In this document: one piece after another, positions 54,454 to 62,658 of the stretch
Layout of the letters: every line of letters starts with the position of its first letter
Position numbering within the stretch: the stretch's first letter is position 1
From: Hyphomicrobium sp. 99
Lineage (GTDB): Bacteria; Pseudomonadota; Alphaproteobacteria; Rhizobiales; Hyphomicrobiaceae
Direction: 5' to 3'
Assembly (NCBI RefSeq): GCF_000384335.2
Contig: NZ_KQ031382.1
Coordinates: 3,111,545 to 3,175,544 of the forward strand
Length of the DNA: 64,000 bases
Position numbers and translations under genes: made by a program
Notes under the pieces: model-generated
Told to the model about the DNA's origin: nothing
Seen by the model: the letters and a program-made list of their open reading frames with translations, nothing else
Database searches by the model: none

Positions 54454-54649
54454 CCAATGAACGGCGATCAGTAAAATGATGTGAGCTGATTCGCGGAAAT
54501 TCTCCAGCCGAGACTAAGAGGGCGCTACACTGGAGTTTAGGTGGATCGATGTGCTCGAGCCCCGTCGCTTCCTAGGAAAACCGATGGCTCCCTCACCCGT
54601 TTTGCAGCATCAAAGCACAACGGGAATGCGCAAATCTGGGGGGATGAAA

Positions 54650-55063
54650 ATGGGCTTCAAAACCTATCAGCTCGGCGAACTGCTCGGGATTGCCCTGCTG
54701 CTCGGCTCAGCGGCAATGCAGATCTTTTATCTCGACCCGCTGAAGCGGCAGATCGAATGGCAGCTGGCGACATTCAGTATGCAGCAATCGGCGCAGGTTC
54801 AGACCAAGGCGACGTTCGACACGCGCATCGCGTTGCTCGAAGCGCTCAACGCACCGGCCGACAAGATCAAGGAAGCCGAATCCGATCGCGACAAAACTCT
54901 CGGCCGCTTTCAAACCGCGGACGCAAATATTTCCGATTTCATGATCGAGAAGGAGCGCGTCGAAGACTATTTGCAGCTGATCGTCCTCGCCCTCTTCGCG
55001 CTCGGAACGGTGCTCGCGGGCTTTGGACGGGCAATGGAAATGCGCACATCTCACCACGGCTGA
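54650..55063 (+). CDS. Hypothetical membrane protein with coiled coil
   Basis: A 137-residue protein with one membrane helix near the start (GELLGIALLLGSAAMQIFYL), a charged helical middle (TKATFDTRIALLEALNAP, KEAESDRDKTLGRFQ) and a second helix (LQLIVLALFALGTVLAGFG). The layout predicts a hairpin with a coiled-coil loop. I recognise no family. I chose ATG at 54650 because GGGGGG stands 6 bases before it; ATG at 54644 is directly next to that run. The next small membrane-protein gene follows. Confidence 0.7.
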   Translation: MGFKTYQLGELLGIALLLGSAAMQIFYLDPLKRQIEWQLATFSMQQSAQVQTKATFDTRIALLEALNAPADKIKEAESDRDKTLGRFQTADANISDFMIEKERVEDYLQLIVLALFALGTVLAGFGRAMEMRTSHHG

Positions 55064-55147
55064 GTGCGCGCACGGACGAAATGTGCAGTAAACAGCTCAA
55101 ACGCAGATACCGTCGCCCGCTCCAAGATTCTGTCCAATGGATTTCCC

Positions 55148-55432
55148 ATGCTCGCATTTCGCGTCTTCCTGATGATCGACATCGCGGCGCTTTTTCTCGC
55201 GCTCTACTTCTTCCTCGTCGGCATCGCTGACGGCTCCGTATCATCCTTCAACATCCTGCTTTGGCTGAGCCTGCTCGGCGGCATCTGCGCCATCATCGCG
55301 GTCGGCTACAGCCTCAAGACCAAGGAACGCCGCGCGGCCGCGAATACCGTGCTGGCGGTTCTCGCCCTTCCGTCAATCGCCGCCGCGCTGTTCGTCGTGA
55401 CGCTGCTCATTGCCCAGCCGCGATGGAACTAG
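55148..55432 (+). CDS. Hypothetical three-helix membrane protein
   Basis: A 94-residue hydrophobic protein with three membrane helices (MIDIAALFLALYFFLVGIA, ILLWLSLLGGICAIIAVG and TVLAVLALPSIAAALFVVTL) joined by short charged loops. No family recognised. ATG at 55148 is chosen; the upstream frame to 55064 has no hydrophobic or conserved features. It follows the previous membrane-protein gene by 84 bases and may share its transcript. Confidence 0.7.
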   Translation: MLAFRVFLMIDIAALFLALYFFLVGIADGSVSSFNILLWLSLLGGICAIIAVGYSLKTKERRAAANTVLAVLALPSIAAALFVVTLLIAQPRWN

Positions 55433-55518
55433 CGAGCGTCGCAGAGCCGTCAGTATCGTCGCACACCCCTTTTCAAAGCCCGCAAACAGTGCCAGCTTAC
55501 CTCCATCTTTCAACAACC

Positions 55519-55534
55519 GAGAGGAGGTGATCCG
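55519..55534 (+). promoter_or_regulatory. Full-length Shine-Dalgarno, 12-base match to the 16S tail
   Basis: GAGGAGGTGATCC ends 1 base before the ATG at 55535. Twelve consecutive bases (AGGAGGTGATCC) are complementary to the 3' end of 16S rRNA (GGATCACCTCCT). Such a long match is unusual and is not seen before any other gene here. Its position is closer to the ATG than normal. Confidence 0.85.
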
Positions 55535-55612
55535 ATGTCGAGTGGGATCTTGAGGCGGACGATGTCGTGGTCGCTCAGGCTTGCATCAGGAACTCTCCTG
55601 GATCGCATCTGA
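55535..55612 (+). CDS. 25-codon micro-ORF with a perfect extended Shine-Dalgarno
   Basis: The frame runs from ATG 55535 to TGA 55610-55612 and encodes 25 residues, starting MSSGILRRTMSWSLRLA and ending LLDRI. The peptide is basic and amphipathic-looking. A strong terminator follows at 55660-55692, so the unit is about 170 bases. Either the peptide, the act of translation with a very tight ribosome-binding site, or the RNA itself could be functional. I know no family for it; the precise unit boundaries argue against chance. Confidence 0.6.
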   Translation: MSSGILRRTMSWSLRLASGTLLDRI

Positions 55613-55659
55613 GACCTAAGCGGTAGACATTGCACTCCGCACAGCACGATGATCTCACG

Positions 55660-55692
55660 GGGCCGCTCTCACAGGAGCGGCCCTTTTCTTTT
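55660..55692 (+). terminator. Terminator of the micro-ORF transcript
   Basis: Stem GGGCCGCTC / GAGCGGCCC (55660-55668 with 55675-55683), 6-base loop, then TTTTCTTTT. Confidence 0.92.
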
Positions 55693-56035
55693 GGCGATTC
55701 CGAACGTCTACGGAGCCTTTCCACAGCATTATAAACCGTACGCTGATAAATCGCTGGGTTGTATCCGGGACGCAACACATGCCCGGATTCAGAGCAGGAT
55801 GATTCGTTTTGTCTGGCAGTGGCGCGAGACCTCACATAGCTTTGCGCCAAGTGGGCAGCCGATCGGGGGATCGACTGGGGGAGTGGGTCAAGTCCCACTT
55901 AATGCCGGAAACGCTACACGCCGATCATCAGCGTCGGCCGTAGCGAACGCCCAAAAATAAGCCACTGCGCTGTCTTGCGCTTCGGCCACAACACTTTGGT
56001 TTGCGGCGGGCCCGGGGGGGCCTATCAGGGCGTCC
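55693..56035. other. Intergenic region, nothing identified
   Basis: Several short frames cross this part without family features. GTGGGTCAAGTCCCAC near 55883-55898 is a small palindrome. No RNA gene was recognised. Confidence 0.4.
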
Positions 56036-56072
56036 AAAAAGAAATGGGTGGCACCGCCACCCATTTCTTTTT
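56036..56072. terminator. Long bidirectional hairpin terminator
   Basis: A 17-bp perfect stem AAAAAGAAATGGGTGGC / GCCACCCATTTCTTTTT with an ACC loop. A-run and T-run on the two sides allow termination on both strands; it is placed downstream of the minus-strand deacetylase gene. Confidence 0.88.
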
Positions 56073-56082
56073 TTGCGCGTAC

Positions 56083-56125
56083 TGGCGCTGCCGGCCGGCT
56101 CGACGAAGGAGTGTCGGCAGCGCCA
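56083..56125. repeat. REP-like palindrome, copy 6
   Basis: Outer stem TGGCGCTGCCG / CGGCAGCGCCA with inner CGGCTCGACGAAGGAGTGTCG. The GAA loop and CCGGCTC core match the other copies. Confidence 0.78.
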
Positions 56126-56139
56126 ATCAAAATGCGTCC

Positions 56140-56180
56140 TGCGCTCCCGGCCGGCTCGACGCAGGAGAGTCGGCAGCGCC
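56140..56180. repeat. REP-like palindrome, copy 7
   Basis: GCGCTCCCGGCCGGCTCGAC-GCAGGAGAGTCGGCAGCGC; one stem mismatch. Tandem with copy 6, same orientation, 14 bases apart. Confidence 0.75.
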
Positions 56181-56208
56181 AAAAATGCGCGCGGCCCCAA
56201 TCGATTTT

Positions 56209-57570
56209 TTATTGCCCGAACCAATATTCCCACGCGTCCTTGACCCGTTGAGAAATCGATTTCGTCGGCTGCTGAGGCGCCGTCTCGATAGGCATCATTG
56301 GCGCTGCGGGAGAACTCGCAGCCGTCTTCTCGCCTTCCGCGGAAACCGTTTTGACGGGAGACGCAGTCTCCTGCGCCATGCTCACCGCCGCTGTATGCGT
56401 CGGTGGAACCGTCGCGTTGGCCGCGGGAAGACTGCCCGTCGTGGTAACGACCGGACCCATCGGAGATGGTGGCGATGAAGTCTCCGCAATGGACTTCATC
56501 GGCTGCACCGCCGACTGCTTGCCCGGAACGGAATTCGCTGCCGGTTCGCTCGAAGGTGTCGTCGGGAATGACGGAAGCGCGGGCGCTGCGCCCTCGGAGT
56601 GCGAAGCAGCAGATCCCGCGGTCGTTGCGGCATCAGGCGCTGGCGGCGGCGGCAACCCTTCGGGCTCGCCCCCACTCGTCGCGGATTCCGCTGCAGGCGC
56701 CGGCCCGTCGATCGTCTTGACGATGCTGGAAACCGGCCGCTCGGCGCCCACCTGCGGCAAGCCCTTGGCTTCCTTCTCGATGGCCTGATCGTATTCCGCG
56801 ACCGTCGTCACCGGAAACTTCGCCGTCATGTGGACGATCTTGTATCCCTTCGCCTTGAGCTCGGCGAGGAGCATCGGCACCGCCTTCGCCGTCGTCTTGT
56901 GAATGTCGTGCATCAAGATGATGCCCTTGCCCCTCTTGTCGATCTTCTGCATCAGGGACTTCACGAGATGATCTGCGGTCTGCGGCTTGAAATCGAAACT
57001 GTCGATATCGGTCGAGAACATCGCGATGTTGCGTTTGCCGAGATACGCGACCGCCTCAGGCGTATCGGCGAGCGTTGGAAAACGGAAGAACGGCGCGACC
57101 GGCCCGCCGACGGCGCGACGGACACCGCTGACGCCGCGCTCGATCTCATCCTTGCCTTCGTCGAAAGTCTTGAGCTTGGCGATCGACTTGTGGCTCCACG
57201 TGTGCGTGCCGACCGTATGGCCCGCCTTCGCCACTTCGCGAATGATCTCAGGATAACCGAGCGCCATCTTTCCGATCGAGAAGAATGTCGCCTTCACGCA
57301 TTCATCACCCAGCGCCTTGAGCACGGCCTCAGTCGTATATTTCTGCGGGCCGTCGTCGAACGTCAGGAGGATTTCCTTGTCCTGCAGAAAGTCGTAGGCC
57401 TTGTAGTTATCCATGCCGAAACCGGGACCGCCGGTCGTATCGATTTCGACGGTGCGGGAGACGCCAAGCGTGCCGGCGCGAGGACAGGTCGCATCGTCCG
57501 CAGCACGGGCGGCAGGAACGGCGAGAAGCGCCGTCAGCCCAAATAAGAGACCCACCCGGCAAACAAACAT
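56209..57570 (-). CDS. Polysaccharide deacetylase (NodB homology) with a long Pro/Ser-rich tail
   Basis: Exported carbohydrate esterase family 4 protein, 453 residues. A signal peptide (cleavage after RAA, about residue 23) is followed by the NodB domain (about 60-255): ILLTFDDGPQKYT (catalytic and metal Asp), TVGTHTWSHKSIAKL (metal His pair), FFRFPTLADTP and IILMHDIHKTTAKA. It probably deacetylates peptidoglycan or another envelope glycan. From residue 280 there is a 150-residue Pro/Ala/Ser/Thr-rich segment, then a conserved-looking helix ISQRVKDAWEYWFG at the very end. The tail may span the periplasm or cell wall. Confidence 0.92.
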   Translation of the reverse strand: MFVCRVGLLFGLTALLAVPAARAADDATCPRAGTLGVSRTVEIDTTGGPGFGMDNYKAYDFLQDKEILLTFDDGPQKYTTEAVLKALGDECVKATFFSIGKMALGYPEIIREVAKAGHTVGTHTWSHKSIAKLKTFDEGKDEIERGVSGVRRAVGGPVAPFFRFPTLADTPEAVAYLGKRNIAMFSTDIDSFDFKPQTADHLVKSLMQKIDKRGKGIILMHDIHKTTAKAVPMLLAELKAKGYKIVHMTAKFPVTTVAEYDQAIEKEAKGLPQVGAERPVSSIVKTIDGPAPAAESATSGGEPEGLPPPPAPDAATTAGSAASHSEGAAPALPSFPTTPSSEPAANSVPGKQSAVQPMKSIAETSSPPSPMGPVVTTTGSLPAANATVPPTHTAAVSMAQETASPVKTVSAEGEKTAASSPAAPMMPIETAPQQPTKSISQRVKDAWEYWFGQ

Positions 57571-57793
57571 GTTGTCCTCCCTTATTTTATTAATCGAACC
57601 TAGCAGACTCCAATGCTGTCAGCAGCCCGCCTCGAAAAATTGGGACGAGCACGTCGCTTTCAGGCTTCACCCGCTCAGGCTCATTTTCAGCACAAGTCTC
57701 GCATGAGTCGGGACATTGCCGCACCCGAGTTGCAGCGGAAAAGTTTGGCCCTTAAATTCAATGCACTACAAACAGAAATGAAAAGAGTATCTT

Positions 57794-58105
57794 ATGAAGG
57801 CAATTTTCCGCTCCTCGCTAACGATCGGCGCCATGCTCGGCGCGGCTGCGATGATCGCAACCGCAGCCAACGCGGTGACCCTCGCGAAGCCCGCGGGCGA
57901 AACATCTTCCCATGTTGTGAAAGTCGATCACGACCGCGATGGCCATCGCCACTATCATCCCCGCAAGCCGCGGCACGTCGTGCATGCACCGTTCACGCGC
58001 GTTGAAAGCGGCCGCAGGACGGTCGTCGATGCACCCTTCGTGCATGTCTACAAGGGCCGCCACGGCAAACACATCGTTGCGCCGTTCGTAGACATCCGCA
58101 GATAG
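57794..58105 (+). CDS. Small exported His/Arg-rich protein
   Basis: A 103-residue protein with a signal peptide (cleavage after AANA, about residue 27). The mature part is rich in His, Arg and Lys (VDHDRDGHRHYHPRKPRH) and has a repeated pattern of VxAPF (VVHAPFTRVE, VVDAPFVHVYKG, IVAPFVDI). The three VxAPF units suggest a short beta repeat. No family recognised. It sits between the deacetylase (divergent) and bactofilin 2, so an envelope role is likely by context only. Confidence 0.72.
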   Translation: MKAIFRSSLTIGAMLGAAAMIATAANAVTLAKPAGETSSHVVKVDHDRDGHRHYHPRKPRHVVHAPFTRVESGRRTVVDAPFVHVYKGRHGKHIVAPFVDIRR

Positions 58106-58257
58106 GTCTTACCCGTTTGTCGAATGCCATTGGGCGGGTCGTCGAAACGGCGGCCCGCTCACATTTTAAGCAGTCCGTGCCCGTTAACAATTTTTCCAAA
58201 AATCCTTTTTGGCATCGCGGCGAAACGAGGCTGGCGGATATGCCGACTTGGCCATAA

Positions 58258-58285
58258 TGTACCCAAAGTACACTGCTTAAAGCAG
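58258..58285. promoter_or_regulatory. Twin palindromes upstream of bactofilin 2
   Basis: TGTAC-n5-GTACA (58258-58272) is followed directly by CTGCTT-A-AAGCAG (58273-58285). Both arms are perfect. They lie 48-75 bases before the bactofilin start and may be operators. The binding protein is unknown. Confidence 0.45.
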
Positions 58286-58332
58286 CCCTAGCGGGACGGG
58301 CGATAGCAGTTTCTTATTTTGGGGGTAGTCAT

Positions 58333-58830
58333 ATGTTCAACCGCGTAGCGACGCCGGATTCGCGTGGCACTGAGCCAGTCAAGACACTCACGCCACAGCA
58401 ACAGCCGCCGGTGCCACAAATGAAGACCCCGGCCCCGCCGCTCTTCGGCTCGCCAATTCAACAATCAAGTTCCGTGATCGATGCGCCGACCTCGGTGCTC
58501 GGCCAGGACATCACGATTTCCGGTCAGCAACTCGTCATCAAAACCAAAGGCTCGCTTTTGATCGCCGGACATATCCAGGGCGACGTGCACGGCGAGTCGG
58601 TGACGGTCGGCGAGACGGGAAGTGTTGTAGGCACCATCACGGCGCGCACGATCACGGTGCAGGGTGAAGTCAGCGGCGCCCTCAAGGGCACCTCGGTGAA
58701 CCTCAACGCAACCTCACGCGTCGACGGCGATATCATCAAGCAGACGCTCTCGATAGATGAAGGCGCGCAGTTCGATGGCAGCGTTCGCCGTGCCAAGGAC
58801 GCAGCCGAAGTCACTCCCGATCTCAACTGA
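58333..58830 (+). CDS. Bactofilin 2
   Basis: A 165-residue bactofilin paralogue. A Pro/Gln-rich N-terminal 50 residues precede the beta-helix core (about 55-150): VLGQDITISGQQLVIKTKGS, AGHIQGDVHGESVTVGETGS, RVDGDIIKQTLSIDEGAQFDG. The core ends share the R-V-x-G-D-I-x-x-Q-x-L-S-I motif with bactofilin 1. GGGGG precedes the ATG. It lies between exported and envelope genes, near a deacetylase and RlpA proteins, which is the neighbourhood often seen for bactofilins tied to peptidoglycan remodelling. Confidence 0.93.
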   Translation: MFNRVATPDSRGTEPVKTLTPQQQPPVPQMKTPAPPLFGSPIQQSSSVIDAPTSVLGQDITISGQQLVIKTKGSLLIAGHIQGDVHGESVTVGETGSVVGTITARTITVQGEVSGALKGTSVNLNATSRVDGDIIKQTLSIDEGAQFDGSVRRAKDAAEVTPDLN

Positions 58831-58933
58831 GATCAGAGCGGCGGCCCCGCCGCCGCAACCGCATTTTGAGTGATGCCGGTGACCGTCGCCATCAAGGCAA
58901 TCGTCATCGCATCACTGCGATAATCTTCTTGTT

Positions 58934-59245
58934 TTAAAAGCGCCCGCGTCCTGTCGGATTGACCTCGTCGCACGACTCCTTGATGCGAATGTCGTGGCCG
59001 ATGTACCGGCAAAGCGTTTGCTTGAAAATGGGATCCTGCCGGACCCTCTCCGGCGATGCCTTGAATCCGTACTCGTTGGCCACCTGGGCTACATACTGGT
59101 CCTGGCAGTAGGGCGTCGACAACGGCGATCCCTGCACCATTTGATAACCCCTGTGGCATGCGATCCCTGCTTCCGCTGGCACCGCAAACCCGGCGGCCAG
59201 CAACGCCACGCTCACCCCGATCTTAATGTTCAATCGTAGAGCCAT
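58934..59245 (-). CDS. Hypothetical exported Cys-containing protein
   Basis: A 103-residue protein with a signal peptide ending AEAG (about residue 26). The mature part has four cysteines (IACHRGYQ, TPYCQDQYVAQVANEYG, TLCRYIGHDIRI and ESCDEVNP), probably two disulfides. Small exported proteins of this pattern occur in Rhizobiales; function unknown. Read through NEYGFKASPERVRQDP, it looks soluble. It lies between bactofilin 2 (convergent) and corA (divergent). Confidence 0.8.
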   Translation of the reverse strand: MALRLNIKIGVSVALLAAGFAVPAEAGIACHRGYQMVQGSPLSTPYCQDQYVAQVANEYGFKASPERVRQDPIFKQTLCRYIGHDIRIKESCDEVNPTGRGRF

Positions 59246-59454
59246 GATCGGCCTCCTTTGGAAACTGAATTGTCACACTTCGTGCGTCTCCGTGCAACAA
59301 ATGTGCGTCACGAAACTTAGACGCATGGCCGGGTTGCCTGGCGACAGCTGACATGAAATGGCTGGCGCGGTGATAACTCGCGCTAACGGCAGGCCCCCAG
59401 GCAGGCCGCAAGCGCCGGAAATGTGCGCTCCGAACTCAAAAGGTTTTATCCACG

Positions 59455-60426
59455 ATGATCACTGTCTACGACGCGGTTGGTGGCAAACTGGTCCAGCGGG
59501 ACCGGATGGGTGATCTCTCGACGAGCGTCTGGATCGATCTGATCGAACCGAAAGAGGACGAAGACAAGTACATCGAACAGGCGCTCGGCATTGAGGTGCC
59601 GACCCGATCCGAGATGCGCGAGATCGAGGCGTCGAACCGTTTCTATACCGAGAACGGCGCCTACTACATGACGAGCATCATCCTGCACAACAGCGAGCAG
59701 GACGTGCCGATGACCTCGGTCGTGACGTTCATCCTTTCCGGCAATCACCTCGTGACCGTGCGATACGCGTCGCCGCGCGCTTTTCCCGTTTACATCGCCC
59801 GCGCCGCCAAGGGTGACGTCGATTGCGTCACCGGTGCCGGCGTCATGATCGGCATTTTGGAAATGCTGATCGAGCGGGAAGCCGATCTGATCGAACGCGT
59901 TCAGGACGAGGTCGAGCGCATAGCGCCTCTCGTATTCGGTCAGAGAAATACTTCGAGCGCACCTCAAAGCCGCCGCCTCGAGGTCCTTCTGAAAACCGTC
60001 GGCAAGGAAGGCGACGTCGTCGCGAGAGCGCAGGAAAGCGCGATGTCTCTTCATCGGCTCTCGCTCTATTTTGCGAACGCCGCGCGCGAGCGCAAAGACG
60101 ACCAGCGCGTCGCCGCCCGCATCGAAGCGGCCAATCACGACATCCTATCGCTGATGGAAAGCATGCGCTTCCTCTCGGCGCGGACGAGCTTCCTGCTCGA
60201 CGCGACGCTCGGCATGATTTCGAACGAGCAGAACCAGATCATCAAACTGTTTTCGGTCATGGCGGTCATGCTGATGCCGCCGACGCTGGTCGCATCGATC
60301 TACGGCATGAACTTCCGTCACATGCCCGAGCTTGAATTGGATTACGGCTATCCGCTGGCGCTCATCTTGATGTTCGCCGCGGCCCTCATCCCCTACCTCT
60401 ATTTCAAGAAAAAGGGCTGGCTCTGA
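59455..60426 (+). CDS. CorA family divalent-cation transporter
   Basis: Inner-membrane magnesium/cobalt channel, 323 residues. The cytosolic N-terminal domain carries VWIDLIEPKEDED and a long helical stalk; the C-terminus has two membrane helices with the signature YGMNF (GMN motif) in ASIYGMNFRHMPELEL and the final helix ALILMFAAALIPYLYF. The basic end KKKGW is typical. The protein is full length. It ends 10 bases from the chrA pseudogene on the other strand. Confidence 0.93.
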   Translation: MITVYDAVGGKLVQRDRMGDLSTSVWIDLIEPKEDEDKYIEQALGIEVPTRSEMREIEASNRFYTENGAYYMTSIILHNSEQDVPMTSVVTFILSGNHLVTVRYASPRAFPVYIARAAKGDVDCVTGAGVMIGILEMLIEREADLIERVQDEVERIAPLVFGQRNTSSAPQSRRLEVLLKTVGKEGDVVARAQESAMSLHRLSLYFANAARERKDDQRVAARIEAANHDILSLMESMRFLSARTSFLLDATLGMISNEQNQIIKLFSVMAVMLMPPTLVASIYGMNFRHMPELELDYGYPLALILMFAAALIPYLYFKKKGWL

Positions 60427-60435
60427 TCTCTGCGC

Positions 60436-61404
60436 TCAACGCAGGAGCGTCAGGAGCAATGAAGCGGCCGCCGCAACGCCGAGCGTCGTGATCACTCCGG
60501 CTCGCAACACGAAGAGCAGAAGCGCGGCGAGGACGCCAAGGCCGAGCGCCACGGGATCAAGGCTCGCGATCTCCGGCACCTCGAAATGCAAGGGCCCGAC
60601 CGCCATGGCAAAGCATTTCGTCCGGCTTCAGCCAGCCGTAACCGGCGACGACCGCCTGCGCCATGTAGGCGAGCACCGCGTAAGCGCCGCCGAACGTGAC
60701 GACCGCCAGCTTCGAAAAGAACACCGCCAGATGGGTAAGGACGTGATCGAACCCGAACAGAGCGGCCACAGCGGCAGTAACCAGACGGCGAGCCAGATGC
60801 CCATCGTCTGCGCCGTCGAAGTGAATGGAACCGGCGCGACCTCCGCCGATCGGCTCGCACCGGCATCCGTCACGGACAACAGGCGCCAGTAGCCGACGAG
60901 ACCGGCAGCGAGAATGATCAGCGGAAACGGCACGTTGAAAATGAAGATCGCCAGGAAGGACGCGAGCGCGATCAGCCATTCCGTCCGTCCCTTGAGCGAG
61001 CGCCGCGCGATGCGGATCAAAGCCTCGACGACGATGGCAACCACGGCCGCCTTGATGCCGGTGAAGACCGCGGCGACCACAGGCACGGTCCCGAACGACG
61101 AATAAAGTGCTGCGAGCGTGAGGATGACGAGCGCGCCCGGCACGACGAACAGCAGGCCCGCCGCCAACCCGCCGCGCGTCCCGTGCATCTTCCACCCCGC
61201 GTAGGTGGCGAGTTGCATAGCCTCTGGACCGGGCAGCAGGGTGCAGAAATTGAGGGCGAGCAGATAGGTCCCCTCGTCGAGCCACTTCTTCTGCTCGACC
61301 AGCACCCGGTGCATCAACGCGATCTGACCGGCCGGTCCCCCGAACGACATCAGCCCGATTTGCGCCCAGACCCGCACCGCCTCGCCGAACGATGGATGGG
61401 CCAA
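60436..61404 (-). pseudogene. chrA: Broken chromate transporter
   Basis: The first frame (from TTG 61404) is a normal ChrA N-terminus: GEAVRVWAQIGLMSFGGPAGQIALMH, LLPGPEAMQLATYAGW and so on up to WLAVWLLPL. Near 60768 a frameshift (two extra or one missing base) is needed to go on with AALFGFDHVLTHLAVFFSKLAVVTFGGAYAVLAYMAQ (read in parts) to WLKPDEML. At about 60607 the sequence jumps to AMAVGPLHFEVPEIASLDP and the family C-terminus, so roughly 100 codons including the LAETTPGPL region are gone. ChrA exports chromate; this copy should be inactive. Confidence 0.9.
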
Positions 61405-62057
61405 AGCTTGACCGTCCGGGCCGGCACTGAACTGTTGTTACCCGAGACCTCACCGGAGAACCGCGGGTTCGGACGTTGCGTGATCGGCGTCAAATGTCGA
61501 GCACGGCACCGCCTAGCAGATTGCGTTTCAAAAAGGATCCGGGCCGCGATCTCCTCGCCCTGACAACACCTTAGGCCCGCCAAAAAACGGCGCATACGGA
61601 GCGAAAACCGGGAATTTTTCGCTAGGAGACTGAATAGTAAACATTTTGTGGCGCGAGCCCCGCCCCGATTTCAGTTCCCTTAATGGCAGTCCAATTCTGC
61701 GACCTGGCGTCGCGCAACTTAAAAGTGCAGCTAAAATAAGTTAGAATTTTCCGTGACTTACGAATTATGGTTAAAAGGTGGTATCTGCTATGGGTTGACC
61801 TCCTATCCACAGGGTGCTCGTTGGGCGGGCCAGAACGGGGGGTGACCCCAGTTAGCACGGGCAGCAGGTAGAACCAGGTTCTGGAGTTCTGAAACGGGTC
61901 ATAGGGGGCAATTCACCTTAAGAGCTACTTCTCCCAACATTAACGACGGTGCCGCTTCCGAAGCGGTTGCCCCGTGGTCGCCTGGTGGCGTGCCGCGGGC
62001 GGGGGAAACCGCTCATTCGACCCAGACGACTGCTGCTCTTTTGATAAGGAGTGCACT
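61405..62057. other. Intergenic region upstream of rlpA
   Basis: 653 bases without a convincing gene. 61620-61800 is A+T-richer and likely holds the rlpA promoter(s). The 78-codon minus frame at 61622-61858 shows no domain, signal or ribosome site, so it is not called. Confidence 0.45.
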
Positions 62058-62537
62058 ATGCGTTCAACTATTGCGATCGCCGCGTTCGCGTTCGCTGGGA
62101 TGTCGGCAGCTGCCGTTCCCGCAATGGCGTCCTCGTCGCATCACAAAGCGACGTATCACAAGGCTTCTTACCAGAAGAAAGCCCACTATTCGTCCAAGGG
62201 GTCGCGCAAGCACTACGCTCAGGGCAACGCACGCAAGCACGTCGGCGGCAGCGCTTCGGGCGGTATGGCGTCCTACTACTGGGAAGGCCAGCAGACCGCT
62301 TCGGGCGCCCGTTTCAACCCTGAGGGTATGACGGCTGCTCATCGCACGCTCCCGTTCGGTACGCGCGTTCGCGTCACGAACCAGTCGAACGGCCAGTCGG
62401 TCGTCGTCACGATCAATGACCGTGGTCCCTTCGTCGGCGGCCGCGTCATCGACCTGTCGCGCGGCGCCGCACGGAAGATCAACATGACCGGAGCCGGCGT
62501 CGCCCGGGTCTCGCTCGAGGTTCTCGGCCGCGGCTGA
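62058..62537 (+). CDS. rlpA: RlpA-like septal ring lytic transglycosylase 1
   Basis: A 159-residue exported protein with a signal peptide (cleavage after AMA, about residue 24). A basic His/Lys/Tyr-rich linker precedes the double-psi beta-barrel (about 68-157): GGMASYYWEGQQTASGARF, MTAAHRTLPFGTRVRVTN and VVTINDRGPFVGGRVIDLS, with the catalytic-type Asp/His of RlpA present. There is no SPOR domain, so septal targeting by denuded glycan is not evident. ATG at 62058 has AAGGAG 8 bases upstream. A second rlpA gene follows. Confidence 0.92.
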   Translation: MRSTIAIAAFAFAGMSAAAVPAMASSSHHKATYHKASYQKKAHYSSKGSRKHYAQGNARKHVGGSASGGMASYYWEGQQTASGARFNPEGMTAAHRTLPFGTRVRVTNQSNGQSVVVTINDRGPFVGGRVIDLSRGAARKINMTGAGVARVSLEVLGRG

Positions 62538-62565
62538 ACCTTAAGGTCATAGTCGAACGAACTTC

Positions 62566-62603
62566 GGGAGGCGTTGGGGATACCAATGCCTCCCGACGTT
62601 TTT
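62566..62603 (+). terminator. Terminator between the two rlpA genes
   Basis: Stem GGGAGGC / GCCTCCC, extended by TTGG / CCAA around a GGATA loop, then TTTTT. It separates the transcripts of rlpA 1 and 2. Confidence 0.88.
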
Positions 62604-62658
62604 CCGCCATCGCGAATCAGCATAGTCGTCGGATTGGAGAATATCCGGGGGGATATGC

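Noticed and set aside
61622..61858. 78-codon minus-strand ORF
   Set aside because: No ribosome site, signal, domain or conserved composition; lies in an A+T-richer promoter-like region.
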